Source: Microbulbifer guangxiensis (GTDB lineage: Bacteria; Pseudomonadota; Gammaproteobacteria; Pseudomonadales; Cellvibrionaceae). Taken from it: a DNA stretch of 64,000 nt. The translations under genes and the position numbers were made by a program. Positions within the stretch are counted from its first letter, which is position 1, and the number at the start of each line of letters is the position of its first letter. Shown here piece by piece: positions 1-8,581 of the stretch. The notes beneath the pieces are model-generated. The model worked only from the letters and a program-made list of their open reading frames with translations, was not told the DNA's origin and searched no databases. The DNA lies in the NCBI RefSeq assembly GCF_021729075.1, contig NZ_JAJSAQ010000003.1, positions 62,001-126,000 on the forward strand, written 5' to 3'.

Positions 1-483
1 GAGGCATCGGCGGTGGAAGCGGCACGGCCGGTACTGTCGGCCATGGGCGCCAACATCTTCCATGCCGGGCCGGCCGGCTGCGGCCAGGTGGCCAAGATCT
101 GCAACAACATGTTGCTGGCGATCCACATGATCGGCACCGCCGAGGCGCTGCAGTTGGGGGTGGACAATGGCCTGGACCCGAAAGTGCTGTCGGACATCAT
201 GAAAGCCAGTTCCGGTGACAACTGGTCGCTGGATAAATACAACCCCTTCCCGGGTGTCATGGAGGGGGTGCCCGCCTCCCGTGGCTACAGCGGCGGCTTC
301 TCCGTGGCGTTGATGCTGAAGGACTTGGGCCTGGCCATGGACACCGCCGCCGGCAGCGCCACATCCACGCCCTTGGGAGCCCTGGCCAAGAACCTCTACC
401 AGCTGCACGGGGGTGACGATGCCAACCGCCGGCTGGATTTCTCCAGTATCCAGAACCTGTTCCGGCGCCCCGCCGGCGACTGA
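1..483 (+). CDS. mmsB: 3-hydroxyisobutyrate dehydrogenase, C-terminal part (cut by window edge)
   Basis: The frame is open from base 1, so the gene begins before the window; about 160 residues remain. They match the all-helical C-terminal half of NAD-dependent 3-hydroxyisobutyrate dehydrogenases. The motif GQVAKICNNMLLA carries the catalytic lysine of the family, and the KDLGLAMDTA segment follows. The enzyme oxidises 3-hydroxyisobutyrate to methylmalonate semialdehyde in valine breakdown. The N-terminal Rossmann domain is not visible, so a related beta-hydroxyacid dehydrogenase cannot be fully excluded. The stop is followed directly by the FNR-box palindrome of the hemN promoter. Confidence 0.85.
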   Translation, partial: EASAVEAARPVLSAMGANIFHAGPAGCGQVAKICNNMLLAIHMIGTAEALQLGVDNGLDPKVLSDIMKASSGDNWSLDKYNPFPGVMEGVPASRGYSGGFSVALMLKDLGLAMDTAAGSATSTPLGALAKNLYQLHGGDDANRRLDFSSIQNLFRRPAGD

Positions 484-490
484 CTCCGGG

Positions 491-510
491 GGCGGCTTGA
501 TGTGCATCAA
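491..510. promoter_or_regulatory. FNR/Anr box upstream of hemN
   Basis: TTGATGTGCATCAA at 497-510 is a perfect match to the FNR/Anr consensus TTGAT-N4-ATCAA. Its centre (503.5) would lie near -41.5 if transcription starts around 545, the class II activator position; a weak TAGGCT at 533-538 could be the -10. The box sits in a longer imperfect inverted repeat with flanking GGCGGC and GCCGCC, so the same DNA could also form a hairpin after the preceding gene. Anaerobic activation of hemN by FNR-type regulators is known, and an fnr/anr gene lies just downstream. Confidence 0.8.
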
Positions 511-569
511 GAGCCGCCCGGTTCCGTCCCCTTAGGCTTGCACCATCGATTTTCCACAGGTGTAAACCA

Positions 570-1937
570 ATGGTGCATGCCGATTCCGTACCCAGTGCGG
601 CGCTCCTCAACCGCTACGGCTCTTCCTGTCCGCGCTACACGTCCTATCCCACCGCAGACCGCTTTGGCGATCTGGGCGGGGCCGAGCCCTGGGCCGCGCT
701 GCAAGACATCCGCACGCTGTCGCTCTATGTGCATATCCCGTTCTGCCGGTCCCTGTGTTACTTCTGTGCCTGCAACAAGGTGGTGACCCAGCAGTATGGG
801 CTGGCCTCGGGCTACCTGGAGCAGCTGCTGGCGGAAGCGCGCAGCTACCGAGAGCGGGTAGCCGATGTGCCGGTGGTGCAGCTGCACCTGGGCGGTGGTA
901 CCCCAACTTTTCTCAATGACGGCGACCTGCGACGCCTGGTCGAAGGGCTGGGCGAGACGTTCAACCTCGGCGGCGTGGGGCGGGAATACGGCATCGAGGC
1001 GGATCCCCGCACCCTGGAGCTGGAGAGCCTCGCCACCCTGCGCGATCTGGGTTTCAACCGCCTGAGCCTCGGAATCCAGGATTTCGATCTGACCGTGCAG
1101 CGGGCGATCAATCGAATCTGTACCTCCGGGCAGGTACGGGAGTTGACTGAAGAGGCGCGCCGGCAGGATTTTGAATCCATCTCCTACGATCTGATCTACG
1201 GCCTGCCGCACCAGAGCCTGGAAACACTGCGGGATACCATCGGCCAGGTCGTGGAGCTGGCCCCAGACCGCATCGCCCTCTATCACTACGCGCACCTGCC
1301 TCAACGTTTCAGGGCCCAACGCCTGATCGATACCGACGCGGTGCCGGACGCGCGGGAAAAAGTGGAGATGCAGCTGGCCGCGGTTCAGGCACTGGAGGAG
1401 GCCGGATACGACTATCTGGGCATGGATCACTTCGCCCGCCGCGACGACACCATGGCCCGAGCCGCCCGCGCCGGTGAACTGCAGCGCAACTTCCAGGGTT
1501 ATACCCTGATGCCCGCCGATGCGCTGGTGGGGCTCGGAGCCTCGGCGATCAGCTACAGCGCCGACGGTTACTGGCAGAACCATCACCGCCTCAAGGACTA
1601 CAACGGGGCGATCGCTGAGCGCGGCTCGGCGGTCTTCCGCGGCTGGCAGCTCTCTGCCGACGACCGCCTGCGCCAGTACGTGATCATGGAGCTGATGTGC
1701 CGGCTCAGCCTGGACAAGGCTGAGGTCTCCCGCCGAGCGGGAGCGGCCTTTGATGTTTACTTTGCCCCGGAACTGGCGCGACTGGCGCCGCTGCGGGCGG
1801 ATGGCCTGATCGGAGAGAATGACCAGCGGCTGTGGATCACGCCGCTGGGGCGCTGGTTCGTGCGACATGTGGCCGCAGCCTTCGATGCCTATTTGGCCCA
1901 TCGTGCGGAGACTCCGCGCTACTCGAAGGTGATCTGA
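570..1937 (+). CDS. hemN: Oxygen-independent coproporphyrinogen III oxidase
   Basis: Radical-SAM enzyme of 455 residues that decarboxylates coproporphyrinogen III to protoporphyrinogen IX in anaerobic haem synthesis. The cluster motif is visible as HIPFCRSLCYFC (CX3CX2C), preceded by the family signature PRYTSYPTA and followed by GGGTPTFL. The length equals the usual HemN length, which separates it from the shorter HemW-like proteins. The ATG at 570 fits the family N-terminus, but no clear Shine-Dalgarno is seen. The start codon lies in a possible hairpin (540-546 with 570-576). The perfect FNR box upstream and fnr downstream point to induction under low oxygen. Confidence 0.95.
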   Translation: MVHADSVPSAALLNRYGSSCPRYTSYPTADRFGDLGGAEPWAALQDIRTLSLYVHIPFCRSLCYFCACNKVVTQQYGLASGYLEQLLAEARSYRERVADVPVVQLHLGGGTPTFLNDGDLRRLVEGLGETFNLGGVGREYGIEADPRTLELESLATLRDLGFNRLSLGIQDFDLTVQRAINRICTSGQVRELTEEARRQDFESISYDLIYGLPHQSLETLRDTIGQVVELAPDRIALYHYAHLPQRFRAQRLIDTDAVPDAREKVEMQLAAVQALEEAGYDYLGMDHFARRDDTMARAARAGELQRNFQGYTLMPADALVGLGASAISYSADGYWQNHHRLKDYNGAIAERGSAVFRGWQLSADDRLRQYVIMELMCRLSLDKAEVSRRAGAAFDVYFAPELARLAPLRADGLIGENDQRLWITPLGRWFVRHVAAAFDAYLAHRAETPRYSKVI

Positions 1938-1943
1938 TGGGGT

Positions 1944-1972
1944 GCGACAGCCCTGCGCCGAGGCGTTACAAT
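1944..1972 (+). promoter_or_regulatory. Candidate sigma-70 promoter for fnr/anr
   Basis: GCGACA at 1944-1949 and TACAAT at 1967-1972 are separated by 17 bases, a good spacing for a housekeeping promoter. It lies between the hemN stop and the fnr start, giving a predicted transcript start near 1979. This is inferred from sequence only. Confidence 0.45.
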
Positions 1973-2005
1973 GGCGTTTTGCCACCTTCTGTCGATCGCC
2001 CGCCC

Positions 2006-2740
2006 ATGAAAGACACTCTCTCCGCGGTAAATTGTGGAAACTGCTCGGTCAGGCGCCTGTGCCTGCCCGCGGGCCTGTCAGGGGAGGAGATCGACCGGCT
2101 GGAAAAGATTACCGGCAAGCGCCGCATGCTGCGGGCTGGTGAAGCCCTGTACCGGGCCGGCGATCCGTTCACCAATCTGTTTGCAATCCGCTCCGGTAGT
2201 TTCAAGTCGACTGTCATCGCCGCCGATGGCGATACCCAGGTGACGCACTTCGCCCTGCCCGGCGAGCTGCTGGGTCTCGATGCCTATAGCGGCCGCATGC
2301 ACTCCAGTTTCGCCGAGGCGCTGGAGGACAGTTCCGTATGTGTGCTGCCCTTCGCCCAGCTTGAGGGGCTCGCTCAGGAAGTGCCCGCCCTGCAGCACCA
2401 GATCTACAACATCTTCTCGGAAGAGCTGAAAAAGGAAAACGAGACGCTGTTGCTGCTCGGCAAGCGCTCCGCGGAGACGCGTATGGCTGCGCTGTTGATG
2501 AATATTTCCAGCCGCTATTCCCGCCGCGGCTATTCGGCCACTGCCTTCGTGCTGTCGATGCCGCGCACGGATATTGCCAACTACCTGGGGCTGACGGCCG
2601 AGACCGTCAGCCGCCTGCTGACCAAGTTCCAGCGCGAGAAGATGATCGCCGTGCGCGGTCGCGAGGTGGAAATTCTCGATCTGATTGCGCTCAGCGAGCT
2701 CGCCGGCACCCACTGTAGCTACGAAGACGCCGGTGCCTAG
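2006..2740 (+). CDS. fnr: FNR/Anr-family oxygen-sensing transcription regulator
   Basis: Crp/Fnr-family regulator of 244 residues. Residues C10, C13 and C19 (NCGNCSVRRLC), plus a cysteine in the SSVCVLPF segment, match the four ligands of the oxygen-sensitive [4Fe-4S] cluster of FNR and Anr. A cyclic-nucleotide-like beta domain follows. The C-terminal helix-turn-helix contains LTAETVSRLLTKF, with the E..SR recognition residues typical of FNR-type TTGAT binding. ATG 2006 places the cysteines at the normal distance from the N-terminus; the frame upstream lacks family features. The protein probably controls the boxes found before hemN and the hemerythrin gene. The stop overlaps the stop of the convergent STAS-like gene. 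Confidence 0.93.
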   Translation: MKDTLSAVNCGNCSVRRLCLPAGLSGEEIDRLEKITGKRRMLRAGEALYRAGDPFTNLFAIRSGSFKSTVIAADGDTQVTHFALPGELLGLDAYSGRMHSSFAEALEDSSVCVLPFAQLEGLAQEVPALQHQIYNIFSEELKKENETLLLLGKRSAETRMAALLMNISSRYSRRGYSATAFVLSMPRTDIANYLGLTAETVSRLLTKFQREKMIAVRGREVEILDLIALSELAGTHCSYEDAGA

Positions 2741-3165
2741 GCACCGGTGTTTTCTTCGATTTTGCCATCGTCGGTTTTTTCAGCTTCCGCCAGCCACTCC
2801 AGCGCATCACAGCGATCTTCAAAATAACGGGTGCTGGCGGCGGTGAACCAGCCGGCGACCTTGGTGGCCAGCTCCTGCCAGCCCTCTTCACCAATCACGG
2901 CGATATGGGAAAACTCGCTTCCGTGGCGCAGGCCCAGTTTCAGATCGTCCCAGGCCGCGCGCAATTCCCAGCCATGTAACTCGGTGATGTCCACCAGTGC
3001 CTTGACGCGGGGGTGGGCCACGGCACTCAGGGCGCTTTCCAGCATCGGTGTGATGATCTCATAGTCATCGTGGGTCAGCTTGCCCACGACTCTGATGTAG
3101 AGAAAGAACTCGCGGCCAATCCTTTCGATGCCGAGAGACAGGCCGTGCTTGTCGGGTTTGCGCAT
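2737..3165 (-). CDS. SpoIIAA/STAS-like protein
   Basis: A 142-residue soluble protein resembling the SpoIIAA-like family (DUF3478). It begins with a beta strand region (FFLYIRVVGKLTHDDYE) and has the family-typical segment VKALVDITELHGWELRAAWDDL, then IAVIGEEGWQ and FEDRCDALEWL. These proteins adopt a STAS-type fold; in vivo roles are poorly known, with links to stress and envelope function. ATG 3165 is preceded by a GGAAG ribosome site. The gene follows the hemerythrin gene by 53 bases on the same strand, so the two are probably co-transcribed from the FNR-controlled promoter. Confidence 0.75.
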   Translation of the reverse strand: MRKPDKHGLSLGIERIGREFFLYIRVVGKLTHDDYEIITPMLESALSAVAHPRVKALVDITELHGWELRAAWDDLKLGLRHGSEFSHIAVIGEEGWQELATKVAGWFTAASTRYFEDRCDALEWLAEAEKTDDGKIEENTGA

Positions 3166-3218
3166 TCCAGCTTCCTTTTCTCTGTTTTTCCTGTGTCCCC
3201 CGCTTCCCGGCCAGTGGC

Positions 3219-3791
3219 TCAGGCGGTGACGCGTTCCGGTTCGTAGATATCGACGATGTAATGGTGCAGTGATTCGTACAGTCGCCTCAGGTCTGAACTG
3301 AACAACGGGTCCCGTTGATGTCGCAGTTTCTCTTCCACCTGTGCCCAGTCGTCCGCAGTGAGCATGGCGGCAAACTGCGGGAAGATACGTGTGTTCTCCC
3401 GTTGCATGTGTGCTCGCTGCAGCTGCAGATAGTCGCGGCTGGCGCGCATCAGCCGACTGCGTTCCACCGCAGCATCGTTGGCGACCGCATAAAACAGCGC
3501 ATTCATACGCCGGGTCGCGGCGGTGATCTTCCGGTGCTCCTGTTGCGTGGTCTCGATCGCCTCGCAATCGGCGCCGTCCTTTGCCAGTAGTTTCTGCATG
3601 GCCAGGTCCTCGACCGGATGGTGCCAGCGATCGGGGTAGATGCTGATGTAATCCAGTGCGTCGAGAATCAGGCTCAGGGTTTCCGGATCACGGTCCCTGC
3701 GGGTCAGGTCGCGCAGCAGCCGGTCAAAGGCGTCGAGTAGCTTCTGCATGTTGTGATGGTCATCGCACAGTTGGCGGTAAAGGTAATGCAT
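3219..3791 (-). CDS. Hemerythrin HHE-domain protein
   Basis: A 190-residue helical protein with the HHE cation-binding pattern. Histidines and glutamates that could bind a di-iron centre occur in LCDDHHNMQKLL, DRWHHPVEDLAMQ, QQEHRKIT and QRAHMQRENTRIFP. Such proteins bind oxygen or NO, or serve in iron-cluster protection; which role applies cannot be read here. ATG 3791 has a GGGAGA ribosome site. The upstream FNR-type box at 3858-3871 and the co-directional STAS-like gene suggest a microaerobic or nitrosative-stress function. Anything further upstream in the frame looks non-coding. Confidence 0.85.
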   Translation of the reverse strand: MHYLYRQLCDDHHNMQKLLDAFDRLLRDLTRRDRDPETLSLILDALDYISIYPDRWHHPVEDLAMQKLLAKDGADCEAIETTQQEHRKITAATRRMNALFYAVANDAAVERSRLMRASRDYLQLQRAHMQRENTRIFPQFAAMLTADDWAQVEEKLRHQRDPLFSSDLRRLYESLHHYIVDIYEPERVTA

Positions 3792-3830
3792 GGCGATCTC
3801 CCGTGGCGGCCGCGCTGAAGGTTTACCGTC

Positions 3831-3871
3831 ATTCTGGGAGAGTGGGATAGTGGACACTTGACCTGGATCAA
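3831..3871 (-). promoter_or_regulatory. FNR/Anr-type promoter of the hemerythrin gene
   Basis: TTGACCTGGATCAA at 3858-3871 differs from the FNR/Anr consensus by one base (TTGAC for TTGAT). On the minus strand a CAGAAT -10 sequence lies at 3836-3831, giving a start near 3824 with the box centred about 40-41 bases upstream, the class II arrangement. The same geometry is seen at hemN. Confidence 0.65.
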
Positions 3872-4306
3872 ACACTGCGGTGATCGGCGCCTGTGTCTTC
3901 TTGGGTGGCAGCTGCCCCTGCGCTCCTGCCAGACGATAGAGCAGGGCCGGGATCGGTAGTTGGCAGTTAGTATGGAACAGGGACCCCGCGGTAAACTTGC
4001 GGCGGGAGTCCCGATACCACGGTGAATGTGCCGGGTACCGTCGCCGCCAAGGTGGAATTAGATCAATTGATCTGTATTGCTGTCCCGGTTGTTGATTCTG
4101 ATTCGCCAGTGTCCATTGAGGCGGAATAGTGTTCCATAGGCCGGCTAAATGGAAATAGATCAGTGGAACCAATCGTCCCGGCGGGCAGTCAGAGAGTGCC
4201 CTGCGGCGTTTACTGCGTACGACTGTGACTCCGGTAACTGTTCTGCGGGATAAAACGCGGCTAGAATCCGCGCAAATTTCTGAACAACAAGTATTGGGGA
4301 AATCCT
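3872..4306. other. Intergenic region with a perfect palindrome and a possible promoter
   Basis: No gene is supported here. AGATCAATTGATCT at 4060-4073 is a perfect 14-base palindrome of unknown function. A TAGAAT at 4262-4267, inside a small CGCGG/CCGCG repeat, may be the -10 of the outer-membrane protein gene at 4307, but no convincing -35 is seen. Confidence 0.4.
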
Positions 4307-4804
4307 ATGCGTAAGATTGCTACCGGCGCCGCTGCGCTGTTGCTGGCCTGTTCTGCTGGCGTCAACGCCCAGAGCCAGGGAACTGCCTACTGGGGCGCGA
4401 CTGCTGGCCTGATGGACATCGACTTCCGTAACGCCGACAGCCCGATCAACGTCGGCCTGCGTGGCGGCTACACCCTGCCGTCCGGCTGGGGCTTAGAGGC
4501 GGAGTACACCAACTCCCTGATCAGCGGTGAGGCGGATGTATTCCAGAACGACGTCGACGTCGACGTGCAGACCCTGGCCGGTTACGGCACCTACCGCTCC
4601 TACGGCGACATCTACTTCAAGGGTCGCTTTGGCCTGCTGTATGAAGATGTGAGCGTTGGCAGTGCCAGCAGCGATGACACCGGCATCTCCCTGGGCGGCG
4701 GTATCGGCTTCGATATGAGCCCGAACACCAATGTCGAACTCGAGTACACCATGATCGAGGAAGACATCGGTTTCTGGTCCGGCACCATGACCCTGACCTT
4801 CTAA
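4307..4804 (+). CDS. Small outer-membrane beta-barrel protein
   Basis: A 165-residue protein with a classical signal peptide (MRKIATGAAALLLACSAGVNA, cleaved after about residue 21). It is followed by alternating aromatic and hydrophilic strands such as YWGATAGLMDIDF, VGLRGGYTLPSGWGLEAEY, YFKGRFGLLYEDV and NVELEYTMIEED, ending in a terminal phenylalanine (GTMTLTF) as expected for BAM-inserted barrels. The size and strand pattern fit an eight-stranded OmpA/OmpX-like barrel. The substrate or role is unknown. A GGGGAAAT stretch precedes the start and a GC-rich hairpin follows the stop, so it is likely monocistronic. Confidence 0.8.
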   Translation: MRKIATGAAALLLACSAGVNAQSQGTAYWGATAGLMDIDFRNADSPINVGLRGGYTLPSGWGLEAEYTNSLISGEADVFQNDVDVDVQTLAGYGTYRSYGDIYFKGRFGLLYEDVSVGSASSDDTGISLGGGIGFDMSPNTNVELEYTMIEEDIGFWSGTMTLTF

Positions 4805-4816
4805 GACCCTGTCTCC

Positions 4817-4840
4817 ACGCGGCCTCCGGGCCGCGTCTTC
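4817..4840 (+). terminator. Hairpin terminator after the barrel gene
   Basis: ACGCGGCC and GGCCGCGT form an 8-bp stem at 4817-4836, followed by the short pyrimidine run TTCGTTCT. The T tract is imperfect. Confidence 0.6.
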
Positions 4841-4869
4841 GTTCTGGCGCATTGGCTCCCGCCTTGGTG

Positions 4870-4875
4870 TACAAT
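4870..4875 (+). promoter_or_regulatory. Possible -10 element of the glyA promoter
   Basis: TACAAT lies 160 bases before glyA in a region without genes. No good -35 at 16-18 bases was found, so the call rests on one hexamer. The roughly 160-base leader this implies shows no recognised riboswitch. Confidence 0.3.
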
Positions 4876-5034
4876 GCGCGCCTTTCTAGAATACCCAGGC
4901 TTTCGGTGACGGCCCCGGCTCGCACTTTTCGCGCTATCCCGCAGGGTGGGTAATAGCCCGCGACCCCGGCCCCGTAGTACGGCCGCTGCCGATAGACCCA
5001 GTCAGTCATCAGCTCGCTTTACCGAGGGAAAACC

Positions 5035-6303
<1,269 letters not shown>

Positions 6304-6318
6304 TTTTCCCTCCCCGAG

Positions 6319-6347
6319 AAAGCGGCTCACTGAGCCGCTTTTTTTTG
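6319..6347 (+). terminator. Intrinsic terminator of glyA
   Basis: AAAGCGGCTCA pairs with TGAGCCGCTTT around a one-base centre, followed by an unbroken T tract to 6346. A textbook rho-independent terminator 15 bases after the stop. Confidence 0.93.
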
Positions 6348-6672
6348 CCTGCTCGTTGTCCGACGCCTGCCCCGTGCCCGTAGTCCGCGCTCTGGCGCCT
6401 CCCTGTGCGGATGTTCTCTTCTGCCGCTGGATTATTTTTCTAGTTTTGTGACTTTTTTCGAATCATTGTTCGATTTTTTCGGGCAGGTATGTAGAATAGC
6501 GCGCAACATATTTCTAATCAGAATAAAAAAACAGCCTGCTATCGCTAGAGTGCCGGGAATTTTGGAAAGCAGTTCCGCCACCCGGGCCGTTTGTGCTGAC
6601 AGCTAAGGATCGGATTCACCAGCGGCCCTGCGGTTCGGGGGCCGGAAACTTACTGGCTTTAGGAAGAAGAAG
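6348..6672. other. AT-rich leader of the amine oxidase gene
   Basis: No gene is supported. The stretch 6430-6540 is clearly more AT-rich than its surroundings and probably carries the promoter of the next gene. It contains the inverted repeat TCGAA-N6-TTCGA at 6458-6473, flanked by T runs, which could be an operator. No convincing -35/-10 pair could be chosen. Confidence 0.35.
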
Positions 6673-8343
6673 ATGAAGAGCCGAAAGTCCCTCTCCCCTA
6701 TCGCGGGTCTCCTGCGCCGCCTGCGCGCTGCCGAAGAACTCTCCGACAAGACCGGTATCTCCGCCGACGAGAGCCTCGATATCATCAACGAAGGCTCCAG
6801 GTTCGCGGGCAAGAATGCCTCTGAAGAGGGACGCCGCCAGTTCCTCAAGCAGCTGGGCCTGGGCGCTGCGGTGCTGGGCACCGCCGGTGCCGCCAGCACC
6901 GTCTCGCGTCCGGCGCAGGCGATTGCGGGCGGAGCCACTGATCCCGGCCGCGTCGCCATTATCGGTGGCGGTATTGCCGGCATTCGCTGCGCTCACCGCC
7001 TGTACCAGTACAACGGCGCTACCTCCAAGGTGTTCGAAGGCAACACCCGGATCGGTGGCCGCGTCAGCACCAACCGCAGCATCTTCGGTCGCCCGGTAGA
7101 GCGGGGCGGTGAGCTCATCTCCACCGAGCATACCTATGCCCGTAACCTGGCCAGCCAGCTGGGCCTGGATGTTGAGGATGTGAATGGCAATGCGGTGCCC
7201 GGCGGCAACGAGCTGTACTACGTCAATGGCCAGCACTACACCGAGCACCAGCTGAACGCTGAGTGGCGCGAAGTTTACAAGATCTTCAAGCGTGCCCAGC
7301 AGGATGCTCCCTGGGTTCCCACCTACGAGTGGAACAATGCCTTCCACCGCGAGCTGGATTACATCGACGTGAACAGCTGGCTGGACCATGTCGGCATTGG
7401 TGCCAACTCCAATATGGGACAGGTGTTCCAGGCGGATATCGTCGCCGAATACGGCATCCAGCCCGAGCACACCACAGCGCTGAACCTGATCTACCTGCTG
7501 GCCTGGAACCCGGTGAACACCGCGCTGCCGCTGGCGGGCACCGATGAGCGCTTCCGTATCGCCGGCGGCAACGACCAGCTGGTAACCCGCATGGTCGACG
7601 AGTTGCCGGAAGGCACTGTGGAAACCGGTCGCAAACTGGTGGCTGTCCAGGGTTCTCTCAACGGCCCCTACAACCTGGTGTTCGAGGACGGCTACGAACA
7701 CGCCTGCGACCGTCTGGTGCTGGCAATCCCATTCTCCATGCTGAAGGATGTGGATATCGATCCCCGCATCTATGGCGGTTTCCGCCCGCAGAAGCGCATG
7801 GCGATCGAGCGCATGGCCTTTGGTTCCAACGGCAAGCTGGCGGTGCACGGCGCGACCCGCCCATGGACCCAGCCGACCGTCATCAACGGCGAGCAGTTCA
7901 CTCCGAACGGTGTAACCTATGTCGGCCGACCGGAGCTGTTCGATACCTGGGATTCCACCTCTGTCACTGGCAGCACTGATGGCATTCTGGTGAATTTCTT
8001 CGGAGGGGATTACGGCAAGCAGATTGGCAGCGACAAGCCGTTTGCTGCGCCCTCCAGTAAGGATCTCAATCACTTCTTCGGTATCGTGGATAATGTGTTC
8101 CCTGGCACCAGCGCCGCCTTTACCGGCAAGGCCATGCTGTCCAAGTGGGCGGCCAACCCCTGGTCCAAAGGCTCCTATTCCACGCAGACCTTCGGCGACT
8201 ACACCGAGTGGTGGGGGGCAGCAGGCCTGAAAGAAGGCAACATTCATTTCTGTGGTGAGCACACCGCCTTGGAAATGTTCGGCTACATCGATGGTGCCAT
8301 CAGCACCGGCGAGCGTGCCGCCCAGGAAATTCACCAGGGCTGA
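6673..8343 (+). CDS. Tat-exported flavin-dependent amine oxidase
   Basis: A 556-residue flavoprotein of the monoamine/polyamine oxidase superfamily. A twin-arginine signal is visible at RRQFLKQLGLGAAVLG (RR at 54-55), unusually preceded by about 50 polar residues. The FAD-binding Rossmann motif VAIIGGGIAG is at about 94-103, followed by the second dinucleotide motif RIGGRV. The C-terminal flavin-contact motif is GNIHFCGEHTAL...GYIDGAISTGERAA. The family oxidises amines to aldehyde, ammonia and hydrogen peroxide; the substrate is not known. The next gene encodes a polyamine-type binding protein, hinting at periplasmic polyamine oxidation. An AGGAAG site precedes ATG 6673. Confidence 0.85.
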   Translation: MKSRKSLSPIAGLLRRLRAAEELSDKTGISADESLDIINEGSRFAGKNASEEGRRQFLKQLGLGAAVLGTAGAASTVSRPAQAIAGGATDPGRVAIIGGGIAGIRCAHRLYQYNGATSKVFEGNTRIGGRVSTNRSIFGRPVERGGELISTEHTYARNLASQLGLDVEDVNGNAVPGGNELYYVNGQHYTEHQLNAEWREVYKIFKRAQQDAPWVPTYEWNNAFHRELDYIDVNSWLDHVGIGANSNMGQVFQADIVAEYGIQPEHTTALNLIYLLAWNPVNTALPLAGTDERFRIAGGNDQLVTRMVDELPEGTVETGRKLVAVQGSLNGPYNLVFEDGYEHACDRLVLAIPFSMLKDVDIDPRIYGGFRPQKRMAIERMAFGSNGKLAVHGATRPWTQPTVINGEQFTPNGVTYVGRPELFDTWDSTSVTGSTDGILVNFFGGDYGKQIGSDKPFAAPSSKDLNHFFGIVDNVFPGTSAAFTGKAMLSKWAANPWSKGSYSTQTFGDYTEWWGAAGLKEGNIHFCGEHTALEMFGYIDGAISTGERAAQEIHQG

Positions 8344-8357
8344 GTGGCTGAAAGTGT

Positions 8358-8388
8358 CCCCCCGGGTCGCTGCCAGGTGGCCCGGGGG
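8358..8388 (+). terminator. GC-rich hairpin after the amine oxidase gene
   Basis: CCCCCGGG and CCCGGGGG form a strong stem, but no T tract follows. It may slow RNA polymerase or protect the transcript end rather than terminate on its own. Confidence 0.4.
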
Positions 8389-8581
8389 AGGTGTGATTGA
8401 GCGGCGGCTGGGGTAGAGTCTCCTTTCAGTTGTCGTGGGTCTGACCGGCTTGCGCGAGGTAGCCCGCATCCGGTTGCTTTTCGGGAGTGGTCGATTCGCA
8501 CGGGACTGCTTTCCCGGAGTGACATGTCTGTAACAGGAACAGTGGCTGTCCGCGGGGGCGGCATGCCAACTGGAGGTCAAT

